Below are positions 48,851 through 62,562 of a stretch of 64,000 nt of DNA, piece after piece. Below the pieces are notes generated by a model. It searched no databases and was not told where the DNA came from. It saw only the letters and a list, made by a program, of their open reading frames with translations. The position numbers and the translations under genes were made by a program. The stretch is taken from the NCBI GenBank assembly GCA_038380435.1, contig JAWZYU010000034.1, positions 7,422,704 through 7,486,703 on the forward strand, given 5' to 3'. The stretch is from Ryuthela nishihirai (taxonomy: Eukaryota; Arthropoda; Arachnida; Araneae; Heptathelidae). Within the stretch, counting starts at the first letter, position 1. Every line of letters starts with the position of its first letter.

Positions 48851-49036
48851 TTTATTTTTATTTTATTAATTTGTAATTTATATTACTTTGTGATTATATA
48901 CTTTGTAATTAATACAAAGTATATAATTTAATTGTTAGCTGTTTTTGATGATAAAGCTTTCCTTTTTCATTTTTACGTATGCTGTATGCAGGCTTATTTT
49001 ACACTTTTATTTTACAAATGTAATTTATGTTTTTAA

Positions 49037-50144
<1,108 letters not shown>

Positions 50145-50516
50145 CCAGTGGCATGGATAGCTCAGTTGATAATGCACCTGGCTCGTAATCTGCTGTTCCC
50201 AGGTTTGACTCCCAGCTGTGCCAGCATTGAGATTTATTTCTACAAAACTCCCCACTCTGCCCATGGTCAGTAGGGGGGCACCGATGGGCTTGAAAAGGCC
50301 ACTGTCCATCAGATGGGATGTTAAGCCCTGGCCCTGTGTGTGGGAGAGCCATACCCTGTACACATTAAAGAACATGCTGGTGGATGGCCTTGATGGGAGT
50401 TGGCTCCCAACAGCTGGTCCAGTGGGTCCTCTCCCCCAACCTTCTGTAAGTCCTTGTGACCTGGCCATTTAGCCCATTGTGTACAAAAAAAAAGCTCAGA
50501 GGTGAAACAACACAAT
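50145..50516 (+). repeat. SINE copy, near full length
   Basis: This copy has the head GGATAGCTCAGTTGATAATG, CAGGTTTGACTCCC, the body CAGTAGGGGGGCACCGATGG, GGAGAGCCATACCCTG, and the tail GAGGTGAAACAACACAATCC. It has small indels relative to 46622-46994. Confidence 0.88.
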
Positions 50517-51282
50517 CCTGGACTCTTCTCATGGGATTTGCACATTTTCAGTCCCCTAAATAAAGGCCATGAAAGATAGTTTGAGTTGGAGGAAGAGGTG
50601 CGGTATATTGGCCACAAAATTTCTCAAACTGGAGCTCCAAAGTGTTTTCATGAACTGAGTATCATATTGATAACTTCACTTTGGGACAAATGTCTAATCA
50701 GACATATCCAATATGTATAGATAAATAAATCCTTTATGCTTTACATCTGACTTTCCACTTTTCATTTGAATGTCCCTTATATATGTATATTAAAATAAAC
50801 ATCTGGTTATATCTTAAGCTATTGTAATATTTCAGAACATGAATATTTTGCTAAGGTATTATCTTATTGTTGAGTACCTTTTAGTATTTATTGTGTTATT
50901 AATGCCTTCTAATTGTGTTCTATATCGAAGAACACTGAAATTATCTGCATGTTATAACAATGTGTTATCTATTGTCATTGTGGCATATGCTTTGTAACTC
51001 TTTGAAATTAATAACCTGATAAATGATTTGGAAGATGTTACCTATTTTATATTGTACAAATGTGGTGGTGTGGTTCATGTGAAGTCGTGGTATATTACTG
51101 GTTGTGACACCTTTTAAAAGTAATGGTTCCAGTGTACTGCATTATGCTTCTGCAGCATATTCAAGTCTGTTGTGGAGTTTGTTATATAATATTGAGTGAA
51201 ATGGTATCTCTGTCCTTTGTTCTATATAACAGTTCACAGATGATGGATATCACAACTGTTGTTTGAAGAATTCCCTTTTATA
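50517..51282. other. intron 8, unassigned
   Basis: AT-rich, with no feature recognised. Confidence 0.4.
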
Positions 51283-52558
51283 CACCGAAGAGCCAAAACA
51301 TTATGGCCACCTGCCTAATATGATGTTGTTCCTCCACATGCTGCCAAAACAGCTCTTACTCTGCGAGGCGCTACAAGATTTCTAAAGGTGTCTTATGGTA
51401 TCTGGTACCAACATGTTACCAGCAGATCGTTTTACTCTTGCAAGTTACGTAGTTGACCCACCGCAGATCGGATATGCTGTTTCAAACACAAACCACAGAT
51501 GCTTGATTGGATTGATGTCTGGGGAATTTGGAGGCCAGTGCAATACTTGGAAGTCTTCCTCATGTTCCCTGAACCAATCTCGAACAGTCTGGTTAGTGTG
51601 ACATGGCACATTATCCTGAGAAAAGGCATTACTAGAGGGATTACTAGAGGATATACCGTTGCCATGAAAGGATGTACCTGGTCTGCAATGATGTTTAGGT
51701 AGGTGGTGTGGATGTCATAATTTCCTGCACATGAATGATGACCCAGGGTTTCCCAGCAGAACATTGCCCAAAGCATTACACTTCCTCCATCGGCTTGTTT
51801 TCATTCCACAGTGCATCCCGGTGTGAACACTTCTCCAGGTAAATGATGCACATGTACCTGACTGTCCACATGGTGCAACAGGAAACAAGATTCATAAGAC
51901 CAGATGACCAATCATTCAAGGTCCAGTTTTGATGCTCGCATGCCTATTATAGGCACCTTTGATGGTGAACCGAGGTTAGCATGGGTACTCGAATGTCCTG
52001 CGGCTATGCAGCCTCATTTCAGCAGGGTTTGATGTACTGTGTGTTGTGACACATTACTCCTGTCACCAGCATTCAAATTATGGATGAGTTGTGCCACAGT
52101 ATCTCTTCTGTTGGCTCGTACCATACAGCATAGCCTTTGCTCTCACCTCTAGTATCGATGAGCTATGGTCGGCCCACACCTTAACAGCAGTTAGTGGGTT
52201 TTTTCCCTCCTTAGAACAATTTTTGAAGGTACTAACCATGCATTTTTGCACATAGCATGCATTTACGCATAATATTGAGCATTTTCAAGACAGCAAGGCT
52301 TGTGGGGTGAGCACTCCACAATCCTTGCTTTGCTGTCTTGGAAATGCTTTGACCCAGTAATCTGGCCATTACAATTTCACCTTTGTCAAACTCACTTAAG
52401 TCCGCTTCCTTTCCCATCTGAAGAACAAAAATAACACTGATTAACAGAGTTCAGTATCAGGTGTTATTTATACAGTTTCATGACCTTCGCACACACCATC
52501 GTTTACCTGCAGTTGCTTTGATTTGCATAAAGACGTTTGCCATAATGGCTCTTCAGTG
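51283..52558 (-). mobile_element. Tc1-like transposon, family A, near full length
   Basis: This 1276-bp element lies between TA at 51281-51282 and TA at 52559-52560. Its ends are CACCGAAGAGCCAAAACATT on the left and CATAATGGCTCTTCAGTG on the right. The - strand transposase starts near 52417 with LSEFDKGEIVMARL. Its catalytic blocks are broken by stops, and about 60 bases are missing after the start region compared with 20168-21467. It is inactive. Confidence 0.9.
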
Positions 52559-52881
52559 TATATTGTGTTTATGAAAAAAGGTTTGTCCCAATTGATTTCG
52601 TCTGACACAATTGTGTGTTTTTTGCAAATGTGCAGAGGTAACATATAACAGTCAGAATGAATGTAGTATTTAAGTGGTATTAATTTACAGCACAAATTAG
52701 AATAGTTAAAAAAAAGTATGGTTAATTCTTGTTGTGTCAATGGAAATATGTGATACTACTTGATTGCATCATAATGCAGCTTAATGATGTTATTCCTATT
52801 AAGTACTCTTAAGCATAAATAATTAGATTTTTAAATTTTACTGTATTTCCTTAATATTTAATGCATCCAAATATGTTTTAG

Positions 52882-53640
<759 letters not shown>

Positions 53641-53817
53641 CTTTTTTTTTTAGCTTGCCTGATAAAAAGAAAGCCATTGTTTTCACCTTGTTTTCTGTCT
53701 GTCTGTAGACATTGTTTTTAGAGAGAAACTAAAAATTTTTTTGGATTGGATAGGTATTGATGAAATTATTAGGATTCTCATTTTTTGTACCTCCCAAAAG
53801 TTGTAATAGTGCGCAGT
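53641..53817 (+). repeat. hairpin-family repeat, part before RTE insertion
   Basis: This is parallel to about 14785-14984: TTTTCACCTTGTTTTCTGTC against TTTTCACTTTGTTGTGTCTA, GACATT then TTTTTAGAGA, and GATAGGTATTGATGAAAT. The family continues at 57405-57550 after the RTE element. Confidence 0.65.
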
Positions 53818-54401
53818 AATGGTGGAAAAGGTCTGTAAATGGTAGCTAGGTAGTCACTGGAAGGAGAGCTATGCACCAATCCCCGTGATGATGCATAGAA
53901 CCGGCCAGGCCTAGCACCTAATGTCCAACCCCGCCTTCTCGTGGTGCTGACCGTTAGTACCTTTCAAAAGAGATACTCTCTTGTGGAAGTGAACGGAAGG
54001 GGAGGGCTGGCAGATTAGTGTGGCCTACTGATCTGGACAACTATGGCTACTTTCCTTTTTTTCTACCCTGCTGAGGAGTGGTCAACCACACAGGGTCCTG
54101 GTGCTGACCATATAAACCCACTGGACTGGACAGATATATGGCTCTGAGCTTGATTATGGATCCTGATTTTGCTGCACTGGTGGGCTTCTGTGGAGGGAAA
54201 ATCTTCCGCTGTGTTTTCTGTTTGTTTGTGGGTTGACAGCCCCAAGTGAATAGATTCACAGGATACGTTTATTAGCTGGTGGAAAATCCTGAGCAGAGGT
54301 CATCGCATCCACCTGAACTCTTTGCATCTATTGGCATCGTCAAATTCTACATTGGAGGAAGTCTTCCAGGGTAGATTGCTTCAGCCTTTAGTGGTGGGGG
54401 A

Positions 54402-55523
54402 ATGGGTCTTTGCTCCATGTCTGCGATTAGGGGGCTATTTGATATTGTCGGCATTCCCTCACTCAATAAAAATAGTTTCCTTAAACAACCCACTAACCAT
54501 TTTCTCTCCATAGGTAGTTGGAATGTGAGGACTCTTCACAGAGCTTTTTCTCTTGATGTCCTCACACAAGAATTCTACCATTGTAATTTAGATATTCTCG
54601 GCTTGCAAGAGACCAGATGGACAGATAAAGGTCAGATTCTTAAAAATAATCTTAAATTTTTCTTTTCAGGGAGGGACGACAATAAGCATCACCAAGGTGT
54701 GGGTCTGCTTCTCAGCAGACACGCTAATGATGCTCTTCTAGGATATGAGTGCATTAATGAAAGGTTTCTTACAGGAAAATTTCAGACAAGCATTAGAGAC
54801 TTGAATGTTATCTGCTGTTATGCCCCCACTGAGGATGCCGATGAGAATGAGAAGGATAGGCTCTACAGACAACTTCAGGATATTTTGAATTCTGTCAAGA
54901 AAGGAGATATTACCCTTGTTCTTGGTGACTTCAATGCCAAAGTAGGTACTGACTCTGACCTTTGGGGAGGAGTAATAGGCCCTTTTGGTGTTGGTAGCTG
55001 CAATGGCAATGGGAAACGTCTCCTACAGGTAAGTAAACTCAATGGATTCAAAATAACTAACACTTATTACAAACACTGCGACATGCATAAGTACATGTGA
55101 GTTTCACCCGATGGGCTGCATATGAATATGATTGATTATATATTAATTAACAGCAAATGGGCTAGTTCTGTTAGGAATACCAGGCCATATAGGGGAGCTG
55201 AAATTGGATCTGACCATTATCTTGTTAAAAGTGTCTTGCAACTTAAACTTAAAAAGTGTTGTGCTAGGGTTAAAAAATTTGCTTTCAATCCTGAAGCTCT
55301 GAAAGGCCCAGTTATAGCCAAAGTTTACCATGATAGGTTACTTAGTCATTATGACAGTCATAGTATGCTTACTATTGAAGTTGAGGAAGAATGGGTACAT
55401 TTTAAACAGGCTTTTTTGGACACTAACAGTACTCTTTTAGGAAAAAAGGAGCAGAAGAGGCAGAATAATCTGAGTGATAAGGCACTTGAGCTTAGAAAGA
55501 AAGAACTGCAGGAATGTTCTTAA
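54402..55523 (+). pseudogene. RTE apurinic-type endonuclease segment
   Basis: There are two in-frame-adjacent stretches, 54402-55100 and 55122-55523, separated by one TGA at 55098-55100. They cover the whole APE-type endonuclease: LQETRW near residue 65, the GDFNAK block near residue 170, and SDHYLV after the stop. This endonuclease nicks target DNA to prime insertion. Apart from the stop, the fold is well kept, suggesting fairly recent death. Confidence 0.85.
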
Positions 55524-55721
55524 TCAATACCCTACTAGTCCTAATAGAAAGCATTGCAGAGAACTTAACAAATGTGTAAAGGATCAGTTAGCTGCTGATA
55601 AGAATCTTTCGCTTGATGGTTTGGCTGGCAAAGCCGAGGAAGCAGTTAGACAGCACAACAGCAGAGAGCTGTACCAGATAGTTAATGTTTTGTGTGGTAG
55701 AAAACGGACAGGTATACAGGG

Positions 55722-57071
55722 TTGAAGGATAAACAAGGTAAGGTTATAGAAGGGGAGGATTCTGTCATGGCTAGGTGGACTGAGCATTTCAGTGATATTC
55801 TAAACAATGCAGTTAGTTCTATTCCCATTGTTTGCAATGATGATAGATGCATTGGTGGCTTTAATGTTGATCCTATAACACAATCTGAAGTTATTGTGGC
55901 TGTTTCTAAACTTAAACTTTATAAATCCCCAGGGGTAGATGAAATTACTGCAGAAATGCTTAGAGCTGGGATTATTTCAGTTACCACTTGGATGACTGAA
56001 ATTCAGAATATCTTTTTTGATAAAGGCATGGTTCCTAAGGATTTTACCAGAGCTATTGTTATCCCTATTTTCAAAAAAGGTGATCGCAGTTCTTGTGATA
56101 TCTATAGGGATATCAGCCTACTTTCTGTTCCAGGTAAAGTTCTTTCCATGATTGTACTTAATAGAATTAAGAATCTGGTTGACAGTCAATTGCGTGATGA
56201 GCAATGTGGATTCAGAAGTGGTAGGGGATGTGTGGATCAGATATTTTCACTTAGGCAGATTCTTGAGAAATGTTTAAGAGTTTCAGAAACCTTTGGTTGC
56301 TAGCTTTGTTGATTTCAAAAACGCCTTCGACTCTGTTGATCGTCATAATTTGTGGTTGATTGTGAAATCATATGGTATACCGACAAGTTAATTAACATAA
56401 TGAAAGCTCTCTATAATAACACTGAGTCGTGTGTGAGAGTTGGTAAGGCTTGTAGCAATTGGTTTAGCATTACTTCTGGTGTTCGACAAGGGTGCATTTT
56501 GTCTCCTTTTCTCTTTAGCTTGGTTATTGATTATGTTATGCGAAATTCACTTCAAGGGAAAGATTTTGACCTTAAATGGACTGGAGATACGAAAATTTCT
56601 GATTTAGATTATGCTGATGATTTAGCCCTTTTGGCAAATGATGTTGATGAGATGAACTCTTTCATTCGAGCTGTTGATGAGACTGGTAGTAGAGTAGGTT
56701 TGGTTATAAACAGAGAGAAAACTAAAGTGATGAAAATTGGTCAGGCAGGCTGTGATTCAGTTAATCTGAATGGTTGCAGTCTTGAGCAGGTGTCACAGTT
56801 TAATTATCTTGGGAGCTATGTAACAGATACTGGTGATGTGCGGCATGAGATTAACAGACGAATAGGGATTGCTTCCAGGACTTTTAAGAATCTATGGAGA
56901 GTGTGGAGAAATAGGCATATGCACCTAAAGACTAAAATTAGACTGTATAATAGTTTGGTTCTTTCTAGGGTTAGTTATGGTAGTGAAAGTTGGACACTTT
57001 TTAAACAAGATAACAGGAAGCTAGATGCTTTTGATTCCAGATGCTTACGCAGTATCTTGGACATTAGGTGA
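55722..57071 (+). pseudogene. RTE reverse transcriptase segment
   Basis: The stretches 55722-56303 and 56352-57071 are in different frames. The first holds the fingers (KSPGVDEITAEML, VIPIFKKGDRSSCD, QCGFRSGRGCVDQIFSLRQI). The second holds the palm (GVRQGCILSPFLF, DYADDLALL) and thumb (FNYLGSYVTDTGDVRHEINR). The frame break lies at about 56285-56390, in the region that encodes the first catalytic aspartate (VDFKNAFDSVD). Confidence 0.88.
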
Positions 57072-57404
57072 TTCAACTTTGTAACTAATGATGAGGTTAG
57101 GCAAAGGAGTCTGCAACCTCCTTTAAGCAGCATATTGTGCAGAGAGATACTCCGCTGGTTTGGCCATGTTGCAAGTATGAATAATTATAGATTGGCAAAT
57201 AGGGTTATGAACAGTGTGCCTAAAGGCCTCAGAATGAAGGGGAGACCTAGGATGCGGTAGGTAGACAATGTCAAACAGGACCTTGTTAGAATTGGTGTGC
57301 AGTGGCCAGATGCAGTAGATATAGCTCAGGATAGACTTGCTTGGAGAACTAAATTGCACAGTCTGGTTGGACCTCCGTAGCCCATGGCTGCTTGAGGATG
57401 ATGA

Positions 57405-57780
57405 TGAATGGTGGAAAAAGTTGAAAATGACAAAAATTTAAGCAAATATTGCAAATGATCTACTTATGTTAGAATATGAAATTTTGATGGGGAAGTGTGA
57501 TGGTCAAGAGGGTTACGTTGACAGCAACAATTTGTCCCCTTACCCCAAGGATGGGAAAATGCAAATTTTTTTAAGTGAGAAATGAAAAATTCTTTTTGAG
57601 TTGGATAGAAACTAATATAATACAATTCACATATTTCAAATCTGCCAAGAGGTTTTAATTTTCATCTTGAGAGGGACCTAAATGTGAAAAATGTAAAACA
57701 TTAAATGAATATTGTATGCTAAAAATTTGAAATTTTGGTGGTAGAGAGTTAACACTGACTTATTTGCTGACTTAACCATA
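57405..57780 (+). repeat. hairpin-family repeat, part after RTE insertion
   Basis: AAAGTTGAAAATGAC, AAGCAAATATTGCAAATGAT and AGAGGGTTACGTTGACAGCA parallel 14985-15110. Bases 57550-57770 hold a further diverged unit of the same family. Confidence 0.6.
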
Positions 57781-57782
57781 TA

Positions 57783-58232
57783 CAGGGTGAATCTGAAAAA
57801 GTGGGCAAAACTTTACGGGGTGGTAGAACGCAGCTATACGAGCAATATTCGTCATAGAATGTATGGTCGGAACGCAAGCGGTGAGAAGTTAAAAGGTAGT
57901 TTTCCACTGTCACATTTAAAGAATGAACACAAGAAGGAGAGGAGATACTTCAGAAAACATTTTATTAACAGGAATGTAATTGAGGTACATGCTCAAAGAA
58001 ATTGCTCAAAAGAGCATATCCGCCATTTCGTGGTTAGTATAACCAGCCATCCTCTCGGGAATCCACGGTAGAAATGCCGTTGGGTGCGAGGACCGACCCT
58101 TTTATGCCATTTCCAACGCCACCTAGCGGCTCGCCGTTTGCATTCCGCCCATACTTTCTATGACGAATATTGCTCGTATAGCTGTGTTCTACCAGCCCGT
58201 AAAGTTTTGCCCACTTTTTCAGATTCACCCTG
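57783..58232. mobile_element. 450-bp MITE with 100-bp inverted ends
   Basis: The left arm 57783-57885 (CAGGGTGAATCTGAAAAAGT...) and right arm 58129-58232 are near-perfect reverse complements, with only a few mismatches. TA/TATA flanks both sides. The internal 94-codon frame has no known motif. The arms' similarity suggests a relatively recent copy. The superfamily cannot be named from sequence alone. Confidence 0.8.
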
Positions 58233-58234
58233 TA

Positions 58235-58440
58235 TATTAATTTGTCCACTTAACCATATAGGGGGTGGGAAAAATTCAAAATTTTCATTTTAAGGTATAA
58301 ATAAAAAAATTCTCTCTGGGCCATTTAGGTTCTATTAAAATATTACCATTTGCATTTTCCTAATCATCCACTAGTTCAAATTACCACTTGAAAAAAAAAA
58401 AAACAATTGTTAGATGTGTTAGGGTGACTAAGAACTTTTT
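58235..58440 (+). repeat. hairpin-family repeat, further unit
   Basis: This carries the family's TTTGCATTTTCCTAATCATC motif and an AAAAAAATTCTCTCTGGGCC block. It is diverged. Confidence 0.5.
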
Positions 58441-58916
58441 ATCTACCCTCTGTAAAATTTTTATATTTTTTGTACATCTGCATTGTCAGTTAATTTTGGC
58501 CATGAATGTTTATGCTCTATTCAATAATCCAATTCTGCAAAAACAAAGCTGATTCTTTTTTGATTGACAAAATGGTTTAGTATATTTGCAAAGCCGAGGA
58601 GAGGGCATTGAAACAATGAATATACTTTTCTCTCCTGGGTTGAAGCTCATACTTGCTATTACAAATTAATTGAATTATTCAAGTATTCTCTTGCCTATGG
58701 TAGAGGGTTGTGAGAACTAAAATTAATGTTGCTCTCTTTTTTCGAGTATAATGCTGACCTAAACAATTGTAGGAACATCCTTATTTCGAACACTTGTTGA
58801 CAGAAAAAAAAACGACTATTTCCTACCTCCTGTTATTTCTTTATCCTTGATGATCTGGCATTATGGGGGCAGTGGATGAAGGTCTGAAGATCATTATTCC
58901 TTAATTATGTCAGCAT

Positions 58917-59360
58917 ATGATGGCAGAGGCGTCAAAGTCCTATGCGATGGCACTTGAAGAGAGCAAGGGGCATCACACAGCAGCAGAAATGGAATGGCTG
59001 GGCTTAAGTAGCAGGGCAGCCGTTCAGTCGGAGGGCATTGTCAATCATCAAGAGAGAGTCTTGGGACAGCGTTTCGACTATCCAGCATCCGTCATCTTAT
59101 GGAGAGCACAACCACCATGTGTTCAGAGTCGTGCATCAGACATCTCGGAACCTGTAATCTTAGATAGAGCACTAGCACACTCTCTCCAAAGCAAAACATT
59201 GATTCCCTTCTCTTCGGATCTCCTCCAGTCTGCTCAAAAAGTGTTTGATGTCAATTCTTTATTAGTTCTTTTCCCCACACTTCATTGGTGCCCCTCTTGT
59301 CCCATTGCTTGCAGTTTTGTGCATTGGTACCAATGGAGGGCTCCCGAAAAATTTGCATAG
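58917..59360 (+). other. unclassified ORF, 147 codons
   Basis: This is an ATG-started frame in a stretch clearly richer in G and C than its surroundings. No signal peptide or known motif was recognised. The N-terminal part (KSYAMALEESKGHHTAAEME) is hydrophilic, and the C-terminal part has cysteines and tryptophans (HWCPSCPIACSFVHWYQW). It lies in the presumed intron after B56 exon I. No splice or homology evidence supports it as a gene, and a fragment of an unrecognised transposon is as likely. Confidence 0.2.
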
Positions 59361-59890
59361 GCCCACATGGTCTTGGAATTCTGGGATGGCAGCATTTGTA
59401 GCTTCTAGCTATATATTTTTATTATATTATGCATTTATAGCTCTTAGAAATAGTGCAGGAGGCCGTAAACAGTCCAGTAAAACAGGACGGAGCAGTTTGT
59501 ATATGCCCTCCTGTCTACTAATTATTGGGGGTTGGGGGGGTGGGTAACGCGAACCATTTCTTGATGGCAGGCTCTGTTGAAGTACTGTCGTGCGAGAGTT
59601 TTATGGCTCTTTTTATTGCTCCTTCGAAAATGGGTGATATGCTCAACAGTGCACGATTAAATGTGTCAGTAGATAACTTCCTACAACTGTAAGCAGTTCT
59701 CTATATGTTGGTGGTTTTAGAATTTTTTACTATTCATCTAGCATGAGGGTCATTGAGCGACAGCTGCAAACTGCTATGAAGAATCTATCTGGAAAAAGTG
59801 AATGAATTTCTATTTTCCCTACAGAGGACTGCACTTTTGTTCTTGCTGCACATTATATATACAATTTAAAAGACATCTTGCTCAAAAATT
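59361..59890. other. unassigned stretch before Penelope pair
   Basis: A poly-G run lies at 59527-59540. No exon or named repeat was recognised. Confidence 0.4.
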
Positions 59891-60957
59891 AATTTAAAAT
59901 TCTCTGTCATTGAGCAATAAAATTTTAGAGTTTATCCTTCAAACTATTTGCATGTTGAAAGTTCTTAGGAGAAAACTCTCGGAAGCTTTTCGAAGCAAAG
60001 ACAGCGCTCTGTCTTCAGTGAAGTGATGCTATGTACTGACGTTAGGTCTGTTTAGACAAAGAGCTTCTTTCCACATGTCGTGAAGGGTGATTCCAGTGTC
60101 TCGGTTGCAGGTGGGGATGGACGAGGTCATTATTTCAATGGCCTCGCGGACTATGGTTCCGTAGAAAGTGGATGCACGTGCAAGAAGTGTGGCGTGCTCC
60201 CAGTCTATTGTTGCCGTGTGTTGCACTGCTAGCTCAGAGGCGGCCGTCGTTAGCTTCTTTTGGCTGACATCAGTTTGATGCTCTGCGAACCTTTCTTGTA
60301 AAGAGCAAATGGTTTTGCCAACGTAGTACACAACGGAATTATCCGTCAACTGTAGGGGAAATCAGTATACGCCCGTTTTTTGAAGTAGGCTATATTTGTC
60401 CCTGTCCCTTTTGACTAATTTTTTCAAATCTGGAGCTGGGCTGAAAACAATTTTGATATTATGGGCTCTGAGTAATTTGTGGACCGATTCACATAGGACA
60501 GGAACATAAGAAATTGGTCCGGCAAAAGTAGTACGTTCGGGGTCGGTGATTGGGAGGAGAGCCGAATCTCTTCTGTTTTTGTTTCTATATTTGTTGATAA
60601 CTTTGTCTATTGCTGTTGAGTTGTAGCCATGGGAAGCAGCGATGGAATGGATGTTTAAAATTTCTTCTTCAAGCAGTTGCTCATTTGAAGACACGGCAAA
60701 AGCCCTATGTGTGAGGGAACGGAAGGCTGCAATTTTGTACGCCCATGGGGCGCATGAGTCTGCACGTATGACAGAAGGGACGTAGGTAGGCTTCCGGTAT
60801 ACCGACGTCGTCAAGGCTCCTGTGTTATCTTTTTGGATGAAAATATCTAAATAGGGGATGGCACTTCTATTCTCCTCCTTCTTCGTAAAGCGTATCGTGG
60901 GATATATATTGTTGGCAGAGACAATGAGGCTGTTTAATTGCTCATTGCTCCATTCCT
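59891..60957 (-). mobile_element. Penelope-like element, 5'-truncated, inverted copy
   Basis: The - strand encodes the C-terminal half of a Penelope-like protein. An RT thumb and linker lie at 60814-60362, followed after a TGA by a GIY-YIG endonuclease segment at 60349-60029 with VVYYVGKTICSLQERFAEHQ. The 3' non-coding end runs to 59891. It mirrors 61295-62360 almost base for base. Penelope-like elements use an RT related to telomerase together with a GIY-YIG nuclease. Confidence 0.88.
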
Positions 60958-60959
60958 CC

Positions 60960-62360
60960 TGACAGCAAATTTGTCACACTTGACATAGTCTCTTTATTCC
61001 CATCCACTCCAGTTTTTGATGCAGTCATGTTGTTTCGGACAAAAATTATTGAAACGCAAAAATTTTTCCTTCCCGAAATCAACGCCATTCATGAGGCTCT
61101 AAAACTCGTCACGAAAACAACTATTTCCAGTTCGGCAACCAAATCTACAGACAGGACTCAGGGGCCCCATGGGCTCACCCCTTTCCGGTATCTTATCTGA
61201 AAATGTCCTTCAAGATATTGAAACAAAATTATTCAACTCAGCAGCAATTTTACCCTTCTTCTGGGGTCGCTATGTCGATGATATATTTTTAATTTGGAAT
61301 GGCAGCAATGAGCAATTAAACAGCCTCATTGACTCTGCCAACAATATATATCCCACAATACGCTTTACGAAGAAGGAGGAGAATAGAAGTGCCATCCCCT
61401 ATTTAGATATTTTCATCCAAAAAGATAACACAGGAGCCTTGACGACGTCGGTATACCGGAAGCCTACCTACGTCCCTTCTGTCATACGTGCAAACTCATG
61501 CGCCCCATGGGCGTACAAAATTGCAGCCTTCCGTTCCCTCACACATAGGGCTTTTGCCGTGTCTTCAAATGAGCAACTGCTTGAAGAGGAAATTTTAAAC
61601 ATCCATTCCATCGCTGCTTCCCATGGCTACAACTCAACAGCAATAGACAAAGTTATCAGCAAATATAGAAACAAAAACAGAAGAGATTCGGCTCTCCTCC
61701 CAATCACCGACCCCGAACGTACTACTTTTGCCGGACCTATTTCTTACGTTCCTGTCCTATGTGAATCGGTCCACAAATTACTCAGAGCCCATAATATCAA
61801 AATTGTTTTCAGCCCAGCTCCAGATTTGAAGAAATTAGTCAAAAGGGACAGGGACAAATATAGCCTACTTCAAAAATCGGGTGTATACTGATTTCCCCTG
61901 CAGTTGACGGATAATTCCGTTATGTACTACATCGGCAAAACCATTCGCTCTTTACAAGAAAGGTTCACGGAGCACCAAACTGATGTCAGCCAAAAGAAGC
62001 TAACGATGCCACCTCTGAGCTAGCAGTGCAACACACGGCAACAATAGACTGGGAGCATGCCACACTTCTTGCGCGTGCATCCACTTTCTACGGAACCATA
62101 GTCCGCGAGGCCATTGAAATAATGACCTCGTCCATCCCCACCTGCAACCGAGACACTGGAATCACCCTTCACGACATGTGGAAAGAAGCTCTTTGTCTAA
62201 ACAGAACTAACGTCAGTACATAGCATCACTTCACTGAAGACGGAGCGCTGTCTTTGCTCCGAAAAGCTTCTGAGAGTTTTCTCCTAAGAACTTTCAACAT
62301 GCAAATAGTTTGAAGGATAAACTCTAAAATTTTATTGCTCAATGACAGAGAATTTTAAAT
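60960..62360 (+). mobile_element. Penelope-like element, longer copy
   Basis: This copy begins within the RT at 60963 with KFVTLDIVSLFPSTP. A frameshift lies near 61110, then RT continues from 61169 (MGSPLSGILSE, catalytic GRYVDDIFLIW near residue 33) to a TGA at 61889-61891. The GIY-YIG part follows (MYYIGKTIRSLQERFTEHQ near 61921), with a further frameshift at about 62005. The same TGA is present in the inverted partner. The 3' non-coding end stops at 62360. The 5' part of the element is missing. Confidence 0.9.
61169..61891 (+). pseudogene. Penelope-like reverse transcriptase segment
   Basis: This is the longest intact frame of the Penelope pair, at 240 codons. Motif C YVDDIF is intact, as are the PYLDIFIQKD and TSVYRKPTY blocks typical of Penelope RTs, and the linker with KYRNKNRRDSALLPI. 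It ends at a TGA just after GVY, the first half of the GIY motif. In homologues the protein continues there into the nuclease domain. Confidence 0.88.
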
Positions 62361-62394
62361 TATTTCAAATTTAATTATATATGTCATAGTTTAA

Positions 62395-62559
62395 TAAAAT
62401 ATGCATCAAATGAGAAAAGAAAATATTATTTATCAAGCCTGAATTATATATTTTTATAATATATCTATTAAAAAAATTTCAAACGACAATTTTTATTTTT
62501 AAAAAATCAATTTTTTTGTTGTACTAAAAATGGATATGTGTATCCTGGACACTGGAAGG
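62395..62559. mobile_element. end of TTAA-type element
   Basis: GGATACACATATCC-like ends (as complement) and CACTGGAAGGG precede TTAA at 62560-62563. The inner part (AAAATATGCATCAAATGAGA...) recurs directly at 63924-64000. The other terminus is not identified. The Penelope pair lies immediately to the left. Confidence 0.4.
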
Positions 62560-62562
62560 GTT

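Larger units (their letters stand above)
53832..57404 (+). mobile_element. RTE-like LINE, near full length, inactive
   Basis: This element is about 3.6 kb, with an untranslated leader (53832-54400), one broken protein gene and a 3' end in GATGATGATGAA. The target duplication AATGGTGGAAAA lies at about 53818-53830 and 57405-57417. Endonuclease motifs are SWNVRTLH, LQETRW, LVLGDFNAKVG and GSDHYLV. RT motifs are CGFRSGRGCVDQ, GVRQGCILSPFLFS and DYADDLALLA with intact catalytic aspartates. The C-terminal RTE tail reads MKGRPRMR. Breaks include TGA at 55098-55100 and frameshifts near 55500, 55725, 56290 and 56390. RTE elements copy by target-primed reverse transcription. Confidence 0.92.

Noticed and set aside
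61886..61894. TGA recoding in the Penelope-like protein
   Set aside because: A CGA-to-TGA mutation shared by two copies of one dead element is simpler. Nothing nearby suggests a recoding signal.
60029..62223. Host telomerase-like gene
   Set aside because: RT plus GIY-YIG order, inverted truncated copies and multiple breaks identify Penelope-like retroelements.
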